Position numbers and translations under genes: made by a program. From Actinomyces dentalis DSM 19115 (lineage in GTDB: Bacteria; Actinomycetota; Actinomycetes; Actinomycetales; Actinomycetaceae), in assembly GCF_000429225.1 (NCBI RefSeq), contig NZ_AUBL01000003.1:78163-142162 (forward strand): a stretch of 64,000 nucleotides of DNA, written 5' to 3'. A model generated the notes under the pieces. The model was not told the origin of the DNA. It saw only the letters and a list, made by a program, of their open reading frames with translations, and ran no database searches. The first letter of the stretch is position 1. Every line of letters begins with the position of its first letter. This document shows positions 10,017 to 18,803 of the stretch, piece by piece.

Positions 10017-11615
10017 ATGGACACGCCCGCCGCCGCGCCCGGATACCGCCTTCACCTGACGTCGCCGACGTGGACCCGCGGGTCCTCCCCCGCCGCGCAC
10101 CTGTGGCGCCCTCTGCCCCCCCGGGCCGGGGACCTCGCCTCTGTGCTGCGCCGCCCCCCCGAGCAGCGCAGGGGGGCGTGGACGCTCGTCGAGGAGCACG
10201 ACGGCGGTCTGCGTCTGAGCACCGACCGTGCGCGGTCCCATCACCTGCTGTTCGCGCGCGCGGGCGGAACCTGGGTCGTCTGCGACGATCCGCAGGAAAT
10301 GCGCCGGCTCGTGCCCTCCTGGCAGCGGGACGAGGCGGCTGCCGAGGTCTTCCTCCACACCGCTTTCACCGTGGGCACCACGACCCTGGTCCGCGGGGTG
10401 CGCGCCACGCCCGCGGGGGCCGTCGTCGAGCTGCGGCCCGACGGCTCCTGGACGAGCCGGCCGTGGGAGACCTACCGCTACGACCCCGAGCCGATCACGG
10501 CGCCGGAGGAATTCTCCGCCGTCTTCCGCGACGCGCTGGACGCGGCCGTCGAGCGTATGCTCCGGGACGCCGGCGATCGCCGGCTCCTCGTGCCCCTGTC
10601 CGGCGGGCTGGACTCCCGGCTGCTGGCCGCCTGGCTCAAGCGCCACGGGGCCCGCAACGCCGCGGCCTTCACCTACGGGGTGCCCGGCAGCGCCGAGGCC
10701 GCCGTCTCCCGGGACGTCGCCGAGGCCCTGGGACTGGACTGGTTCTGCGTGGAGCTGGATCCCGCCGAGGTCGCCCGCGCCTGGGCGGGCCCGGACGGCG
10801 CGGACTTCCAGGAGCGCACCTGGGGGGCGACATCCCTGCCCCATGTCCAGGACTGGTACGCGCTGCTGACAATGCGCGAGCGGGGCCTGGTGGACGCCGA
10901 CGCCGTCTTCCTGCCCGGCCACACGATCGTGGGCAATATGCACGACGAGGACCTCCTGGACGGCGAGCCCTCGCGCACCCGGGTGCTCACGGCGGTGGCC
11001 GCCCACCACTGCCCGCTCCAGGGCGAGAAGAGCGCCTGGCGGCGCCTGCCGCGCCTGCGCCGGGAGGTGGTGCGGGCCGCCGACGAGGTCTCCTTCCCCG
11101 ACGGCGCGCGCTCGGTCCAGGAGCTCATCGAGTGGTTCAACCTCCGCGAGCGCCAGGCGAAGTACATCAACGGCTCGATGAAGGCCTACGAGGCCTTCGG
11201 CTACGGCTGGGCCCTGCCCATGCTCGACGTCGAGGTGTGGCGCACCTGGCTGCGGGGCTCTCAGGAGCTCACCGCGACCCGTCGGTGGTACAGGAGCTTC
11301 ACGGCCGAGGCCTTCGCCGAGGCGACGGGCACGACGACGCGCCTCTTCGAGCCGCCTGCCGCGCGGATCCCGGCGGCCCCCAGGCGAGTGCTCCTGGCGG
11401 CGCTGCGCGCCACCGGGATGCGCGCGGCGGTGACGCGGGCGGTGTCCGTGCGCACCATGCTCCACCACCCGATGGCCTTCGAGGCCTTCAACGAGCCCAT
11501 GGCGCGCCCCGAGCAGCTCATGCGCATGGCCCGCGGGGCCGGCTCGCTGGGCCTGTGGACGAGGCTGTTCCTCGACGGGACCTGGGGGGAGCGGCCCGTC
11601 GCCCCGCCCGTCTGA
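10017..11615 (+). CDS. Asparagine-synthase-like ATP-dependent amidotransferase
   Basis: This 532-residue protein has a C-terminal asparagine synthetase-type ATP pyrophosphatase domain with the PP-loop SGGLDSR at residues 195-201. The N-terminal part (about 1-170) has the layout of the AsnB glutaminase domain. However, it lacks the Cys2 nucleophile: the protein starts MDTPAAAPG from the ATG at 10017. A longer start at 9966 also gives no Cys. Amide transfer would then need free ammonia or a partner. AsnB-like proteins such as WbpS amidate uronic acids in O-antigen loci, and this gene lies beside a UDP-sugar dehydrogenase, so sugar-uronate amidation is my inference. A GATAAT box at 9962-9967 may be its promoter. 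Confidence 0.72.
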   Translation: MDTPAAAPGYRLHLTSPTWTRGSSPAAHLWRPLPPRAGDLASVLRRPPEQRRGAWTLVEEHDGGLRLSTDRARSHHLLFARAGGTWVVCDDPQEMRRLVPSWQRDEAAAEVFLHTAFTVGTTTLVRGVRATPAGAVVELRPDGSWTSRPWETYRYDPEPITAPEEFSAVFRDALDAAVERMLRDAGDRRLLVPLSGGLDSRLLAAWLKRHGARNAAAFTYGVPGSAEAAVSRDVAEALGLDWFCVELDPAEVARAWAGPDGADFQERTWGATSLPHVQDWYALLTMRERGLVDADAVFLPGHTIVGNMHDEDLLDGEPSRTRVLTAVAAHHCPLQGEKSAWRRLPRLRREVVRAADEVSFPDGARSVQELIEWFNLRERQAKYINGSMKAYEAFGYGWALPMLDVEVWRTWLRGSQELTATRRWYRSFTAEAFAEATGTTTRLFEPPAARIPAAPRRVLLAALRATGMRAAVTRAVSVRTMLHHPMAFEAFNEPMARPEQLMRMARGAGSLGLWTRLFLDGTWGERPVAPPV

Positions 11616-11652
11616 GGCCGTCCGGCGCCGAGGCGGGCCCTTCGGCGCGACG

Positions 11653-13770
11653 CTACCGACAGGCGTCGATGCGCCACACCGATGCCGAGCCCCCGTGGTC
11701 GATGAGGGTGAAGCCCCGGGAGGTGTCGACCCGGTACAGACCGGGGCGGAGCTTGTCGAGCCACACGCCGTTGAAGTAGGTCGTCACATCGGCGTAGTAG
11801 TAGTCGATCTTGTGCCGCCTGAGGATCTGACACACCCTGGGGTCGTCGTGGATCTCGTTGAAGTGCTCGCGCAGGTATATGCCGTCCTCGTCGTCGGGCG
11901 CCTCCCCGGGGAAGACCCACACGCTGCGCAGACCGGTGAGGATGGGGATGTACCCCGCGCCGGCCACGGCATCGCCCAGGACGATGGCGTCGTCGGGCAG
12001 CTCGTCGGGCAGACGGCGGATCATGGCGAGCTCCTGGTCGTCGACGATGAAGCGCGTGTCCCCCCGCGCGGGCAGGTAGCCGTAGCGCACGTCGGAGGCG
12101 ATGGCGCGCCCTTCCACGAACAGGGCGCCGGCCAGGACGGCGATGCACAGGAGCGCGACGCCGCCGTTGGTGATCGAGCGCGACGCCGTTCCCGCCCCGG
12201 CGGCGGGCAGACCGGCCTTCTCCAGCGCCTCTCCGATTCCGGTCCTGACTCGATTCACGACCGGTGCGAGCCGAGTACGCAGGAAGTCCAGTGCGAGGAC
12301 GACGACGAGCACCGCCAGGGCGGCGGTCATCGCCTTGATCCGGTGGGGATTGCGGTAGAACAGGCCGGTGATCCGCGAGATCACGGGAACGGGGGCGGTC
12401 GCGGCGAGAATGAGGGGCAGGCAGAAGGCCCAGCCGACGACGACCTTCCAGTGCCGCCGGCGCCGCAGCGAGACCACGGCCCCCAGGACGCTCAGCACCG
12501 CGAGCGGCGCCTCGATCCAGCGACTGATCCAGTCGCCGAAGTAGGTGAGCGTCAGGGGGATGAGGAGCTTGGTGGTCAGGTGGCTCCAGTCGAGCGCGGT
12601 GGACCGGCCGAAGTGCTGCTGCTGGGGGCCGGGCAGGTAGACGAAGGCCACCGCGAGGATCAAGGCGACCGCGGCGATCAGCCGCCATGCCCTCGCCGCC
12701 TGCGCCTGGTGGAGGCGCCGGGCCCTCATGGCGCGCAGCACCGTCCAGCACCAGGCGATCCCGATCAGCGGCCACAGCAGAATCGCGGCCGCAGAGGTGT
12801 GGATGAGGCAGGCTCCGATGAAGAAGGGCATGACCGCGCCCATTGCGGTCGCGGCGCGCAGCAGCGCGTCCCGCCTCGAGGCACCCGGCTCCCGGGCGGT
12901 GACCGTGACGAGTGTGCGCGCGCGGCGCCAGCACTCGATCGCCAGGGCGCTCACGGCGGGGCAGGCGGACACGGCCATGCAGTAGGGCCACAGGGCGGCG
13001 CCGTAGGTGATCCGCCACGGGAAGACCGGTACGAGGAGCGAAGCGGCCAGGGCCAGGTAGGGGGCGTGACGGATGTCCGGCAGCGCGGTGCGGGCGAGGT
13101 AGACCAGCCCGAGGTACCACACGAGCGCGACCGCCAGGAGCAGGACGTTGTTGGCGGTGAGGGTCTCCCGCCAGCTCCACGCGCCCAGGCTGGCGACCTG
13201 GTGCCACACGATCGGGTAGAAGCCCGAGTGGCGCGTGAGGCCGAACATGCCGGCGTTGGGGTCGAGCATCGAGGCGTAGTCCTCCCGCTCGATGAGGGCC
13301 ACCTGCATGTAGTGGTAGAGGGCGTCCCCGCTCTGGGACACCGCCCCCGGGGGAATCGTCAGGACGACGGATCCGGCGGTGATGACCCAGGTGGCCAGGA
13401 CGGTGAGGAACAGGCGGCGCTCGGCGCGCCCGCCGTCGGTGCGCGTGGTCATGCCCTCGCGCTCCTGCGCGGGCATCATGAGAATGCCGGGATCCCAGCG
13501 GTCGATCACGCGCTTGGCGCAGTAGGCCGCGATCGCGGTGATCGAGGTGGTCGTCATGACCGAGACCCAGCCCCAGGTCCCGTGCACGGCGGCCTGGATG
13601 AGCCCGTCGACGGTGAGGATGAGAGCGCTGATCGTCGGCGCCAGCGCCACGGGCCTGAGGCCGCGCATACCGGCGGCGCGCAGGACGATCCACCCGACGC
13701 CGAAGAGCGCGCACAGCAGGAGAACCGCGGTCGGCAGGGTGTTGAACCAGTCGACCAGCCTGTCGGTCAC
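11653..13770 (-). CDS. DUF6541-type multi-pass membrane protein, paralogue 3
   Basis: This protein has about 705 residues, many transmembrane helices and a soluble C-terminal tail. Family marks shared with 4411-6312 and 6473-8536 are the acidic loop (SGDALYHYMQ), the SGFYPIVWHQ segment and the C-terminal VWRIDACR. The chosen start is the GTG at 13770, which overlaps the stop of the glycosyltransferase upstream as GTGA and implies translational coupling. GTG at 13773, closer to a GAGGGG box, is an alternative. The frame is open much further upstream inside the neighbouring gene, but that part is a shadow. Its place in the glycosyltransferase operon supports a role in lipid-linked glycan assembly. 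Confidence 0.75.
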   Translation of the reverse strand: MTDRLVDWFNTLPTAVLLLCALFGVGWIVLRAAGMRGLRPVALAPTISALILTVDGLIQAAVHGTWGWVSVMTTTSITAIAAYCAKRVIDRWDPGILMMPAQEREGMTTRTDGGRAERRLFLTVLATWVITAGSVVLTIPPGAVSQSGDALYHYMQVALIEREDYASMLDPNAGMFGLTRHSGFYPIVWHQVASLGAWSWRETLTANNVLLLAVALVWYLGLVYLARTALPDIRHAPYLALAASLLVPVFPWRITYGAALWPYCMAVSACPAVSALAIECWRRARTLVTVTAREPGASRRDALLRAATAMGAVMPFFIGACLIHTSAAAILLWPLIGIAWCWTVLRAMRARRLHQAQAARAWRLIAAVALILAVAFVYLPGPQQQHFGRSTALDWSHLTTKLLIPLTLTYFGDWISRWIEAPLAVLSVLGAVVSLRRRRHWKVVVGWAFCLPLILAATAPVPVISRITGLFYRNPHRIKAMTAALAVLVVVLALDFLRTRLAPVVNRVRTGIGEALEKAGLPAAGAGTASRSITNGGVALLCIAVLAGALFVEGRAIASDVRYGYLPARGDTRFIVDDQELAMIRRLPDELPDDAIVLGDAVAGAGYIPILTGLRSVWVFPGEAPDDEDGIYLREHFNEIHDDPRVCQILRRHKIDYYYADVTTYFNGVWLDKLRPGLYRVDTSRGFTLIDHGGSASVWRIDACR

Positions 13771-15179
13771 CACTGCCGCCCCTCGTGAATCGGATGCGGT
13801 CCACCGACCCGGGCGGCGCCGGCGGCGACCTCGTGGAGAATGCGCCCGACGGACTCGCCGGTGGCCCGCAGGGACCGGTGATCCTCGACCCAGTCGTGGA
13901 GCCGCTGCGCCGCGGCGCGCTCGGCCGACCCGGTCCCGTGGGCGTCCAGGGCCGCCCGCATGGCCCGGGCGACCGCGGCGGGCTCGTGCTCCGCGGCCCA
14001 TCCCAGGTCGAAGTCGCGGATATCGGCGACTACGGGCCCCCGGCCCGCGTAGAGCACGGGCGTCCCGCAGCCCAGGGCGGAGAGCACCTTCGTGGGGTAG
14101 GCGAAGTCGTAGCCCTGCCCGGGCCTGATGGACACCAGGGCGGCGACGGCGGCCCGCTGCCACCGGGCGGCCTCGGCCGCGGGCACCAGGGGGTGCATGA
14201 CGACGGCGGGGGCGCCGTCGGGCCCCGCGGGCAGCCGGGAGGCCGCCCGCTCGATCTCGTGCCAGGCCGATCCCTGTCCGAGGAAGAGCAACTGGACGCC
14301 GGGGCGAGTGCGGCGCACCTGCTCCAGGGCGTGGACGAACACCTCGGCCCCCTGCCACTCTGAGGCGGTCCCGGCGTAGACGAAGTAGTGGCCGGTCAGT
14401 CCCATCCCAGCGCGCTCCCGGGGGTCGGGCCGCGGGCCGAGGACGTCGAAAACGGTCGTATCGACTCCATTGGGAACCACGCGCACGTTCTCCCTCCGCA
14501 CGGACCGGGGGACGGCGGCCGCGGCGCCGTCCGAGCGCGCCGCCCCGCCCCGGGCGAGTCCGCTCACCGCCCGGGCGACCTCGTCATTGACGGCGATGAC
14601 GCGCGCGGCCCCGCGGACCGCGAAGGCCTCCAGCGCCCGGACCGCGCGGACGACCGGCCCGGGGGCGCCGGTGGACAGTGCGGCCGTCGACCACACGTCC
14701 GGGGCGTACCACACGTAGGGCACGCCGCGCAGGGCCGCCACCACCCGCACGACGGCGCCGGTGGTCGGCGGCGGCTCGACGAGGACGACGCCGGGTCGCG
14801 GAACCAGCAGGAGCCGCAGCGCCAGGGGCAGGTCGAAGGAGAGATAGGGCGCGTAACCGCGCAGGTAGCCCGAGGAGTCGCGCAGGGCGGGCCAACGGGA
14901 CACGCGCACGCCCTGAGCCTCGCCGTCCGCGTGCTCGACGTCGGCGGGCGGGCGGGTGGTGAGGACCCGCACGGGGACGCGACGGGCCGCGAGCGCCCTC
15001 TCGACGCCGTCGAGCCGGAAGGAGGCGGCGGCCGCCTCGGGCAGGTGGATGCGGGTGGCCACGAGGACCCCGCCGCGCTCGCCCGCACGCGCCAGCCGCC
15101 ACGCGGCGACGGGCGCGGCCAGTGCCGCGGCGGCGCCGGCGACGCCCAGGCACACCCTCAGGACGCTGCGCGCGCTCAC
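13767..15179 (-). CDS. GT4-type glycosyltransferase
   Basis: This 470-residue GT-B glycosyltransferase resembles the WbuB/family 4 type. An N-terminal hydrophobic helix (residues 5-28) suggests membrane attachment. The acceptor domain covers about 35-230. The donor-binding domain has a nucleotide-sugar segment around GYDFAYPTKVLSALGCGTP. The GTG start overlaps the upstream gene's stop as GTGA, and the stop overlaps the next gene in the same way, so 16330-11653 is one coupled operon. The donor and linkage cannot be read from the sequence. Confidence 0.78.
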   Translation of the reverse strand: MSARSVLRVCLGVAGAAAALAAPVAAWRLARAGERGGVLVATRIHLPEAAAASFRLDGVERALAARRVPVRVLTTRPPADVEHADGEAQGVRVSRWPALRDSSGYLRGYAPYLSFDLPLALRLLLVPRPGVVLVEPPPTTGAVVRVVAALRGVPYVWYAPDVWSTAALSTGAPGPVVRAVRALEAFAVRGAARVIAVNDEVARAVSGLARGGAARSDGAAAAVPRSVRRENVRVVPNGVDTTVFDVLGPRPDPRERAGMGLTGHYFVYAGTASEWQGAEVFVHALEQVRRTRPGVQLLFLGQGSAWHEIERAASRLPAGPDGAPAVVMHPLVPAAEAARWQRAAVAALVSIRPGQGYDFAYPTKVLSALGCGTPVLYAGRGPVVADIRDFDLGWAAEHEPAAVARAMRAALDAHGTGSAERAAAQRLHDWVEDHRSLRATGESVGRILHEVAAGAARVGGPHPIHEGRQW

Positions 15180-16330
15180 TGCCCCGCCCCCGTCCGCGGG
15201 GCCCGCGCCCGGGGCAGCTCACCCGCACGCACCGCCCGCATGTCCTCGACGACGGTGTGCGCCCGGCGCAGCCAGGTGTGCTCGGCGCGGGCCTGGCGGG
15301 CCCGCCCGGCCGCCTCCTCGACGGCGTCGGGAGCGGTCAGGAGGCGGCGCAGGAGCCCGGCGAGCTCGGCGGCGTCGTAGGGGGGCGTCCAGCCCGCTCC
15401 GCAGGCGGCGACCGTCTCGGCGGCCAGCGTGCCCGCGGAGGCGATGACCGGCTTGCCGTGACCGAGGTACTCGTAGAGCTTGACCGGCGCGGCGAACTCC
15501 CGGTACGGATCGGGCTCGACGAACAGGACGCAGGCGTCGGCGCGCTCGTACAGGGCCTCCAGCTCCTGCCCCGAGCCGTGGACGACATCGATGCGCCCGT
15601 CCGCGGCCTCCACCAGGGGGGCGTACTGCTCGCGCGCGGCCTCCCACTGGGCGGCCCTGGTGCAGATCGTCAGGCTCGCCCCCGGAACGCCGGTGACGGC
15701 TCTCAGGCACTCCTCCAGGCGGTAGTGACCGCCGAGTCCCCCGATGTAGAGCAGATGCAGGCCGCCGGAGGACCGGCACGGCTCAGCCCCGTCCACGACC
15801 TGGCAGCCGGGGGGCAGCGGCGCCATGCGCTCGGCCGGGAAGCCGGGGACGTGGGGGCCCATGCGCGAGGAGGGGATATAAAGACGATCGATATAGTGGG
15901 AGTACCAGGCCAGATCGTAGCGGTAGACAAGACTCATCGCCCCCGCCACCGCGGCGCCCACCCGCTCGCGATAGTCGGGGAAGGCCCAGTAGATATCCCG
16001 GTAGAACAGGGCTGTGGGCACGCCGTGGCGCCGCACCAGACGCATGAGCGCGGGATCGAGGAGGGGGTGCGGCGGCAGGTGCCGGGGCTCTGTGAGCATT
16101 GTGGGGATTGTCGCACTCTCCGAGTAGAGGAACTCGATGCTCTGCCCGCCCTCCAGCCGGGCGCGCAGGGCGCGCAGGCGCCGGGAGCGCTCGCGCGCCG
16201 AACCGGTGACGGTGAGAACCTCGAAATCGAGTTCGCGGAAGGCGTCGAGCATGCGCACGGGGCGGATGCCGGAGGCGGAGGCCGCCCGCCGGTCCAAGGG
16301 GAAAGGGGCATGGTAGACGATCGCAGCCAT
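15176..16330 (-). CDS. Glycosyltransferase, GT-B fold
   Basis: This 384-residue cytoplasmic glycosyltransferase starts MAAIVYHAPF. The C-terminal half has the family donor-site pattern FAAPVKLYEYLGHGKPVIAS, in which the Glu contacts the nucleotide sugar. The start is supported by GAGGAGG about seven bases upstream of the ATG. It is the first gene of a translationally coupled operon with the GT4 gene (13767-15179) and the third DUF6541-type gene. It diverges from the epimerase gene at 16474, with 143 bases between. Sugar specificity is unknown. Confidence 0.75.
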   Translation of the reverse strand: MAAIVYHAPFPLDRRAASASGIRPVRMLDAFRELDFEVLTVTGSARERSRRLRALRARLEGGQSIEFLYSESATIPTMLTEPRHLPPHPLLDPALMRLVRRHGVPTALFYRDIYWAFPDYRERVGAAVAGAMSLVYRYDLAWYSHYIDRLYIPSSRMGPHVPGFPAERMAPLPPGCQVVDGAEPCRSSGGLHLLYIGGLGGHYRLEECLRAVTGVPGASLTICTRAAQWEAAREQYAPLVEAADGRIDVVHGSGQELEALYERADACVLFVEPDPYREFAAPVKLYEYLGHGKPVIASAGTLAAETVAACGAGWTPPYDAAELAGLLRRLLTAPDAVEEAAGRARQARAEHTWLRRAHTVVEDMRAVRAGELPRARAPRTGAGQ

Positions 16331-16460
16331 ATGCGACCTCCTCTCGGGAGCGGGGGGTGGGACATTGCTGGGACCAGGCGCGACCGCCCAGGCAATCGGT
16401 GGTGGGTGCGCGACATACTACCATTGGGGGATCTCGGCGAGAACCGCGACGCCGAGGCGG

Positions 16461-16476
16461 TAGAGTGTCGGGCGTG
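16461..16476 (+). promoter_or_regulatory. -10 hexamer TAGAGT, leaderless start
   Basis: TAGAGT at 16461-16466 lies seven bases before the GTG at 16474, placing transcription start at or next to the start codon. Confidence 0.5.
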
Positions 16477-17559
16477 CGAATCATTTCAGTCGTGGGCGCC
16501 CGACCCCAGTTCGTCAAGCTGGCCCCCGTCGACGCGGCCTTCCGGGAGATCGGCATCGAGCATGTGATCGTCCACACCGGACAGCATTACGACCCCATGC
16601 TCTCCGACGTCTTCTTCGACGACCTGGGCATCTCCGCCCCCGACGTCCACCTCGGCGTCGGCTCGGGCTCGCACGGCGTGCAGACCGGCGCCATGCTCGC
16701 CGCCCTGGACGAGGTCATCGCGGACCGCCGCCCCGACCGGGTCCTCGTCTACGGGGACACGAACTCGACGCTGGCCGGGGCGCTGTCCGCCGTCAAGCTC
16801 CACGTGCCGGTCGCCCACCTGGAGGCGGGGCTGCGCTCGTTCAACCGGGCCATGCCCGAGGAGATCAACCGGGTCCTGACCGACCACGCCGCCGACCTCC
16901 TCCTGGCCCCCACCGACGTCGCCGCGGCGCACCTGGCCAACGAGGGCCTGGCCGACCGGACCGTCGTCGTCGGCGACGTCATGACCGACGTCCTGCTCTC
17001 CGTGCGCGACTCGGTGGCCGACTCCCCCTCCCCCGTCGCCGCCGAGCTCGGCCTGCCCGACGGCGGTTACTCGCTGGCCACCATCCACCGGGCCGAGAAC
17101 ACCGACGACCCCGGGCGCCTGCGCGCCATCCTGGACGCGCTGGCCGACGTCGACCACCCGGTCGTCCTCCTGGCCCACCCGCGACTGGCGGCCAAGTGCG
17201 CCGCGCACGGCCTGCCCCTGGAGGATGCGGGGAATCTGCGGGTGCACCCGCCCCTGGCCTACCCCGGGCTCATCGCATCGGCCCTGCGCGCGCGCGGCGT
17301 GATCACCGACTCCGGCGGCCTGCAGAAGGAGGCCTTCCTCCTGCGCGTGCCGTGCACCACGGTGCGCCCCCAGACCGAGTGGGTCGAGACGGTCGAGCTG
17401 GGCTGGAACCTCCTCGTCGAGCCCGGCCCCGCCCTGGTCGCGGCGGCCTCGCGCCCGCGTCCGGCCGAGCCCGCCCCGGAGCTGGCCCATCCCTACGGGG
17501 ACGGCCGCGCCGCGGCGCGCGTGGCCCGGGTGCTGCTCGCCGAGCACCTACCGGGTTGA
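16474..17559 (+). CDS. UDP-HexNAc(A) 2-epimerase, WbpI-like
   Basis: This 361-residue non-hydrolysing UDP-sugar 2-epimerase resembles WbpI more than WecB: the N-terminus has VVGARPQF where WecB usually has FGTRPE, and TEWVETVE follows TDSGGLQKEAF. Active-site landmarks are GQHYD, YGDTNSTLAG and HLEAGLRSFN. WbpI converts UDP-GlcNAc3NAcA to UDP-ManNAc3NAcA, the last step of the pathway whose other enzymes are at 8579 and 21465-24209. A plain WecB role making UDP-ManNAc cannot be excluded. The GTG at 16474 is chosen because it gives the family N-terminus and fits the leaderless spacing; GTG at 16465 is an alternative. Confidence 0.82.
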   Translation: MRIISVVGARPQFVKLAPVDAAFREIGIEHVIVHTGQHYDPMLSDVFFDDLGISAPDVHLGVGSGSHGVQTGAMLAALDEVIADRRPDRVLVYGDTNSTLAGALSAVKLHVPVAHLEAGLRSFNRAMPEEINRVLTDHAADLLLAPTDVAAAHLANEGLADRTVVVGDVMTDVLLSVRDSVADSPSPVAAELGLPDGGYSLATIHRAENTDDPGRLRAILDALADVDHPVVLLAHPRLAAKCAAHGLPLEDAGNLRVHPPLAYPGLIASALRARGVITDSGGLQKEAFLLRVPCTTVRPQTEWVETVELGWNLLVEPGPALVAAASRPRPAEPAPELAHPYGDGRAAARVARVLLAEHLPG

Positions 17560-17615
17560 GAACGGGCTCGACGGCGATGGCGCGAAGAGAATGAAGAGAA
17601 TTCGGTGAGAACGCA

Positions 17616-18761
17616 ATGCGCGTAACGATCGTCACCACTTGGTTCCCTACGGAGCGCTCGCCGGGGCTCGGCATATTCGTCGCACGGCACGCCGCTTCAA
17701 TGACGGCTGCCGGACACAGCATCCGCGTCGTCCACCTTGCGGTCGCATCCATAGATGACGGCGTGCGACGCACCCGCGTCATGGGCGTGCCGGTGGTACG
17801 GCTGCCCATGACTCCTTCACGGCCCCACGAGGTACTTCAGGCCAGACGGGCTCTGGGACCGTTGACCGCGGGCAGCGACGTCGTCCACACCCATGCCGTC
17901 TCGGCCCTTCTGCCGTACACCTTGGCCAGACCACGGGAACCCTGGCTCCACACCGAGCACTGGTCGGGAATCGCAAACCGCGGCGCCGCTCTTGGCATCG
18001 GTTCCCGCCTGGGAGCCCAATGGATACTGCGCATGGAGAGGCGGCCTGACGTCGTGACCGCCGTCTCCGACCAGCTCGCCGCCGATCTGCGGATTCTTCG
18101 TCCGCATGGCGAGATCCGCACGGTGCCCAACGAGGTGACGCGGCCGGCGGTTCTGACTCCGCGCCGCGAAGTGGTCCTCGGGCGAGATACGCTGCATCTT
18201 GTAGGTGTCGGCTGGATGGGCGAGGGGAAACGACCCGACCTGGCAGTCCAGATCGTCGCAGCGCTGACCGGCCGGGGCGTGCCGGCCCGACTGACCTGGG
18301 TGGGCAGTGGACCTCTGGCCGAGCGCTGCGCTGTTCTCGCCGAGCATCTCGATGTGAACCTCACGCTTACCGGGCAGCTACCGGGTGAGCGCGTTGCCGA
18401 GGTGTTGGCGGATGGCGACATCTTCCTTGTACCGACGCTCTCGGAGACCTTCTTCCTCGCGGCGGCTGAGGCCATCGCCGCCGGCCGCCCGGTGGTCACC
18501 GGCGATCGCGGCGCCCACACAAGTTTCCTCGATCCCTCCGTCGCCGCCTTCGTCGGCCGGAAGGACTCCGCCGACACGTGGGCCGATGCCGTCGTTGACC
18601 TGGTGCAACGTTGCAGGACAATGTCGGCCCAGAGCATCCAGGACACGCTCCCACGGGCCTTCACGCCTGAGGAGGTGGCACGCGCTTACGGGCGGGCCTA
18701 CGAGGCCGCTGTCACGATAAGCTCAATGGAGCGCCGTTCCACGCGCATCCACATCCAGTAG
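17616..18761 (+). CDS. GT4-type glycosyltransferase
   Basis: This 381-residue GT-B glycosyltransferase begins RVTIVTTWFPTERSPGLGIF, a common family 4 N-terminus. The C-terminal domain has the E-x7-E signature in LSETFFLAAAEAIAAGRPVV. Its codon use is visibly less GC-skewed than that of the flanking genes, with more A/T at third positions, which suggests later acquisition. It follows the epimerase gene by 56 bases in the same direction and meets the next glycosyltransferase tail to tail. Confidence 0.8.
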   Translation: MRVTIVTTWFPTERSPGLGIFVARHAASMTAAGHSIRVVHLAVASIDDGVRRTRVMGVPVVRLPMTPSRPHEVLQARRALGPLTAGSDVVHTHAVSALLPYTLARPREPWLHTEHWSGIANRGAALGIGSRLGAQWILRMERRPDVVTAVSDQLAADLRILRPHGEIRTVPNEVTRPAVLTPRREVVLGRDTLHLVGVGWMGEGKRPDLAVQIVAALTGRGVPARLTWVGSGPLAERCAVLAEHLDVNLTLTGQLPGERVAEVLADGDIFLVPTLSETFFLAAAEAIAAGRPVVTGDRGAHTSFLDPSVAAFVGRKDSADTWADAVVDLVQRCRTMSAQSIQDTLPRAFTPEEVARAYGRAYEAAVTISSMERRSTRIHIQ

Positions 18762-18803
18762 TCCCAAGCCTGACCCCGGTTGGCCAGATGGACAGCGCCC
18801 CGG

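Noticed and set aside
6266..11779. Very long plus-strand open frame antisense to membrane-protein and dehydrogenase genes
   Set aside because: It is rich in Arg, Gly, Gln and His with no conserved motifs and lies opposite well-supported genes; long antisense frames are expected at this GC.
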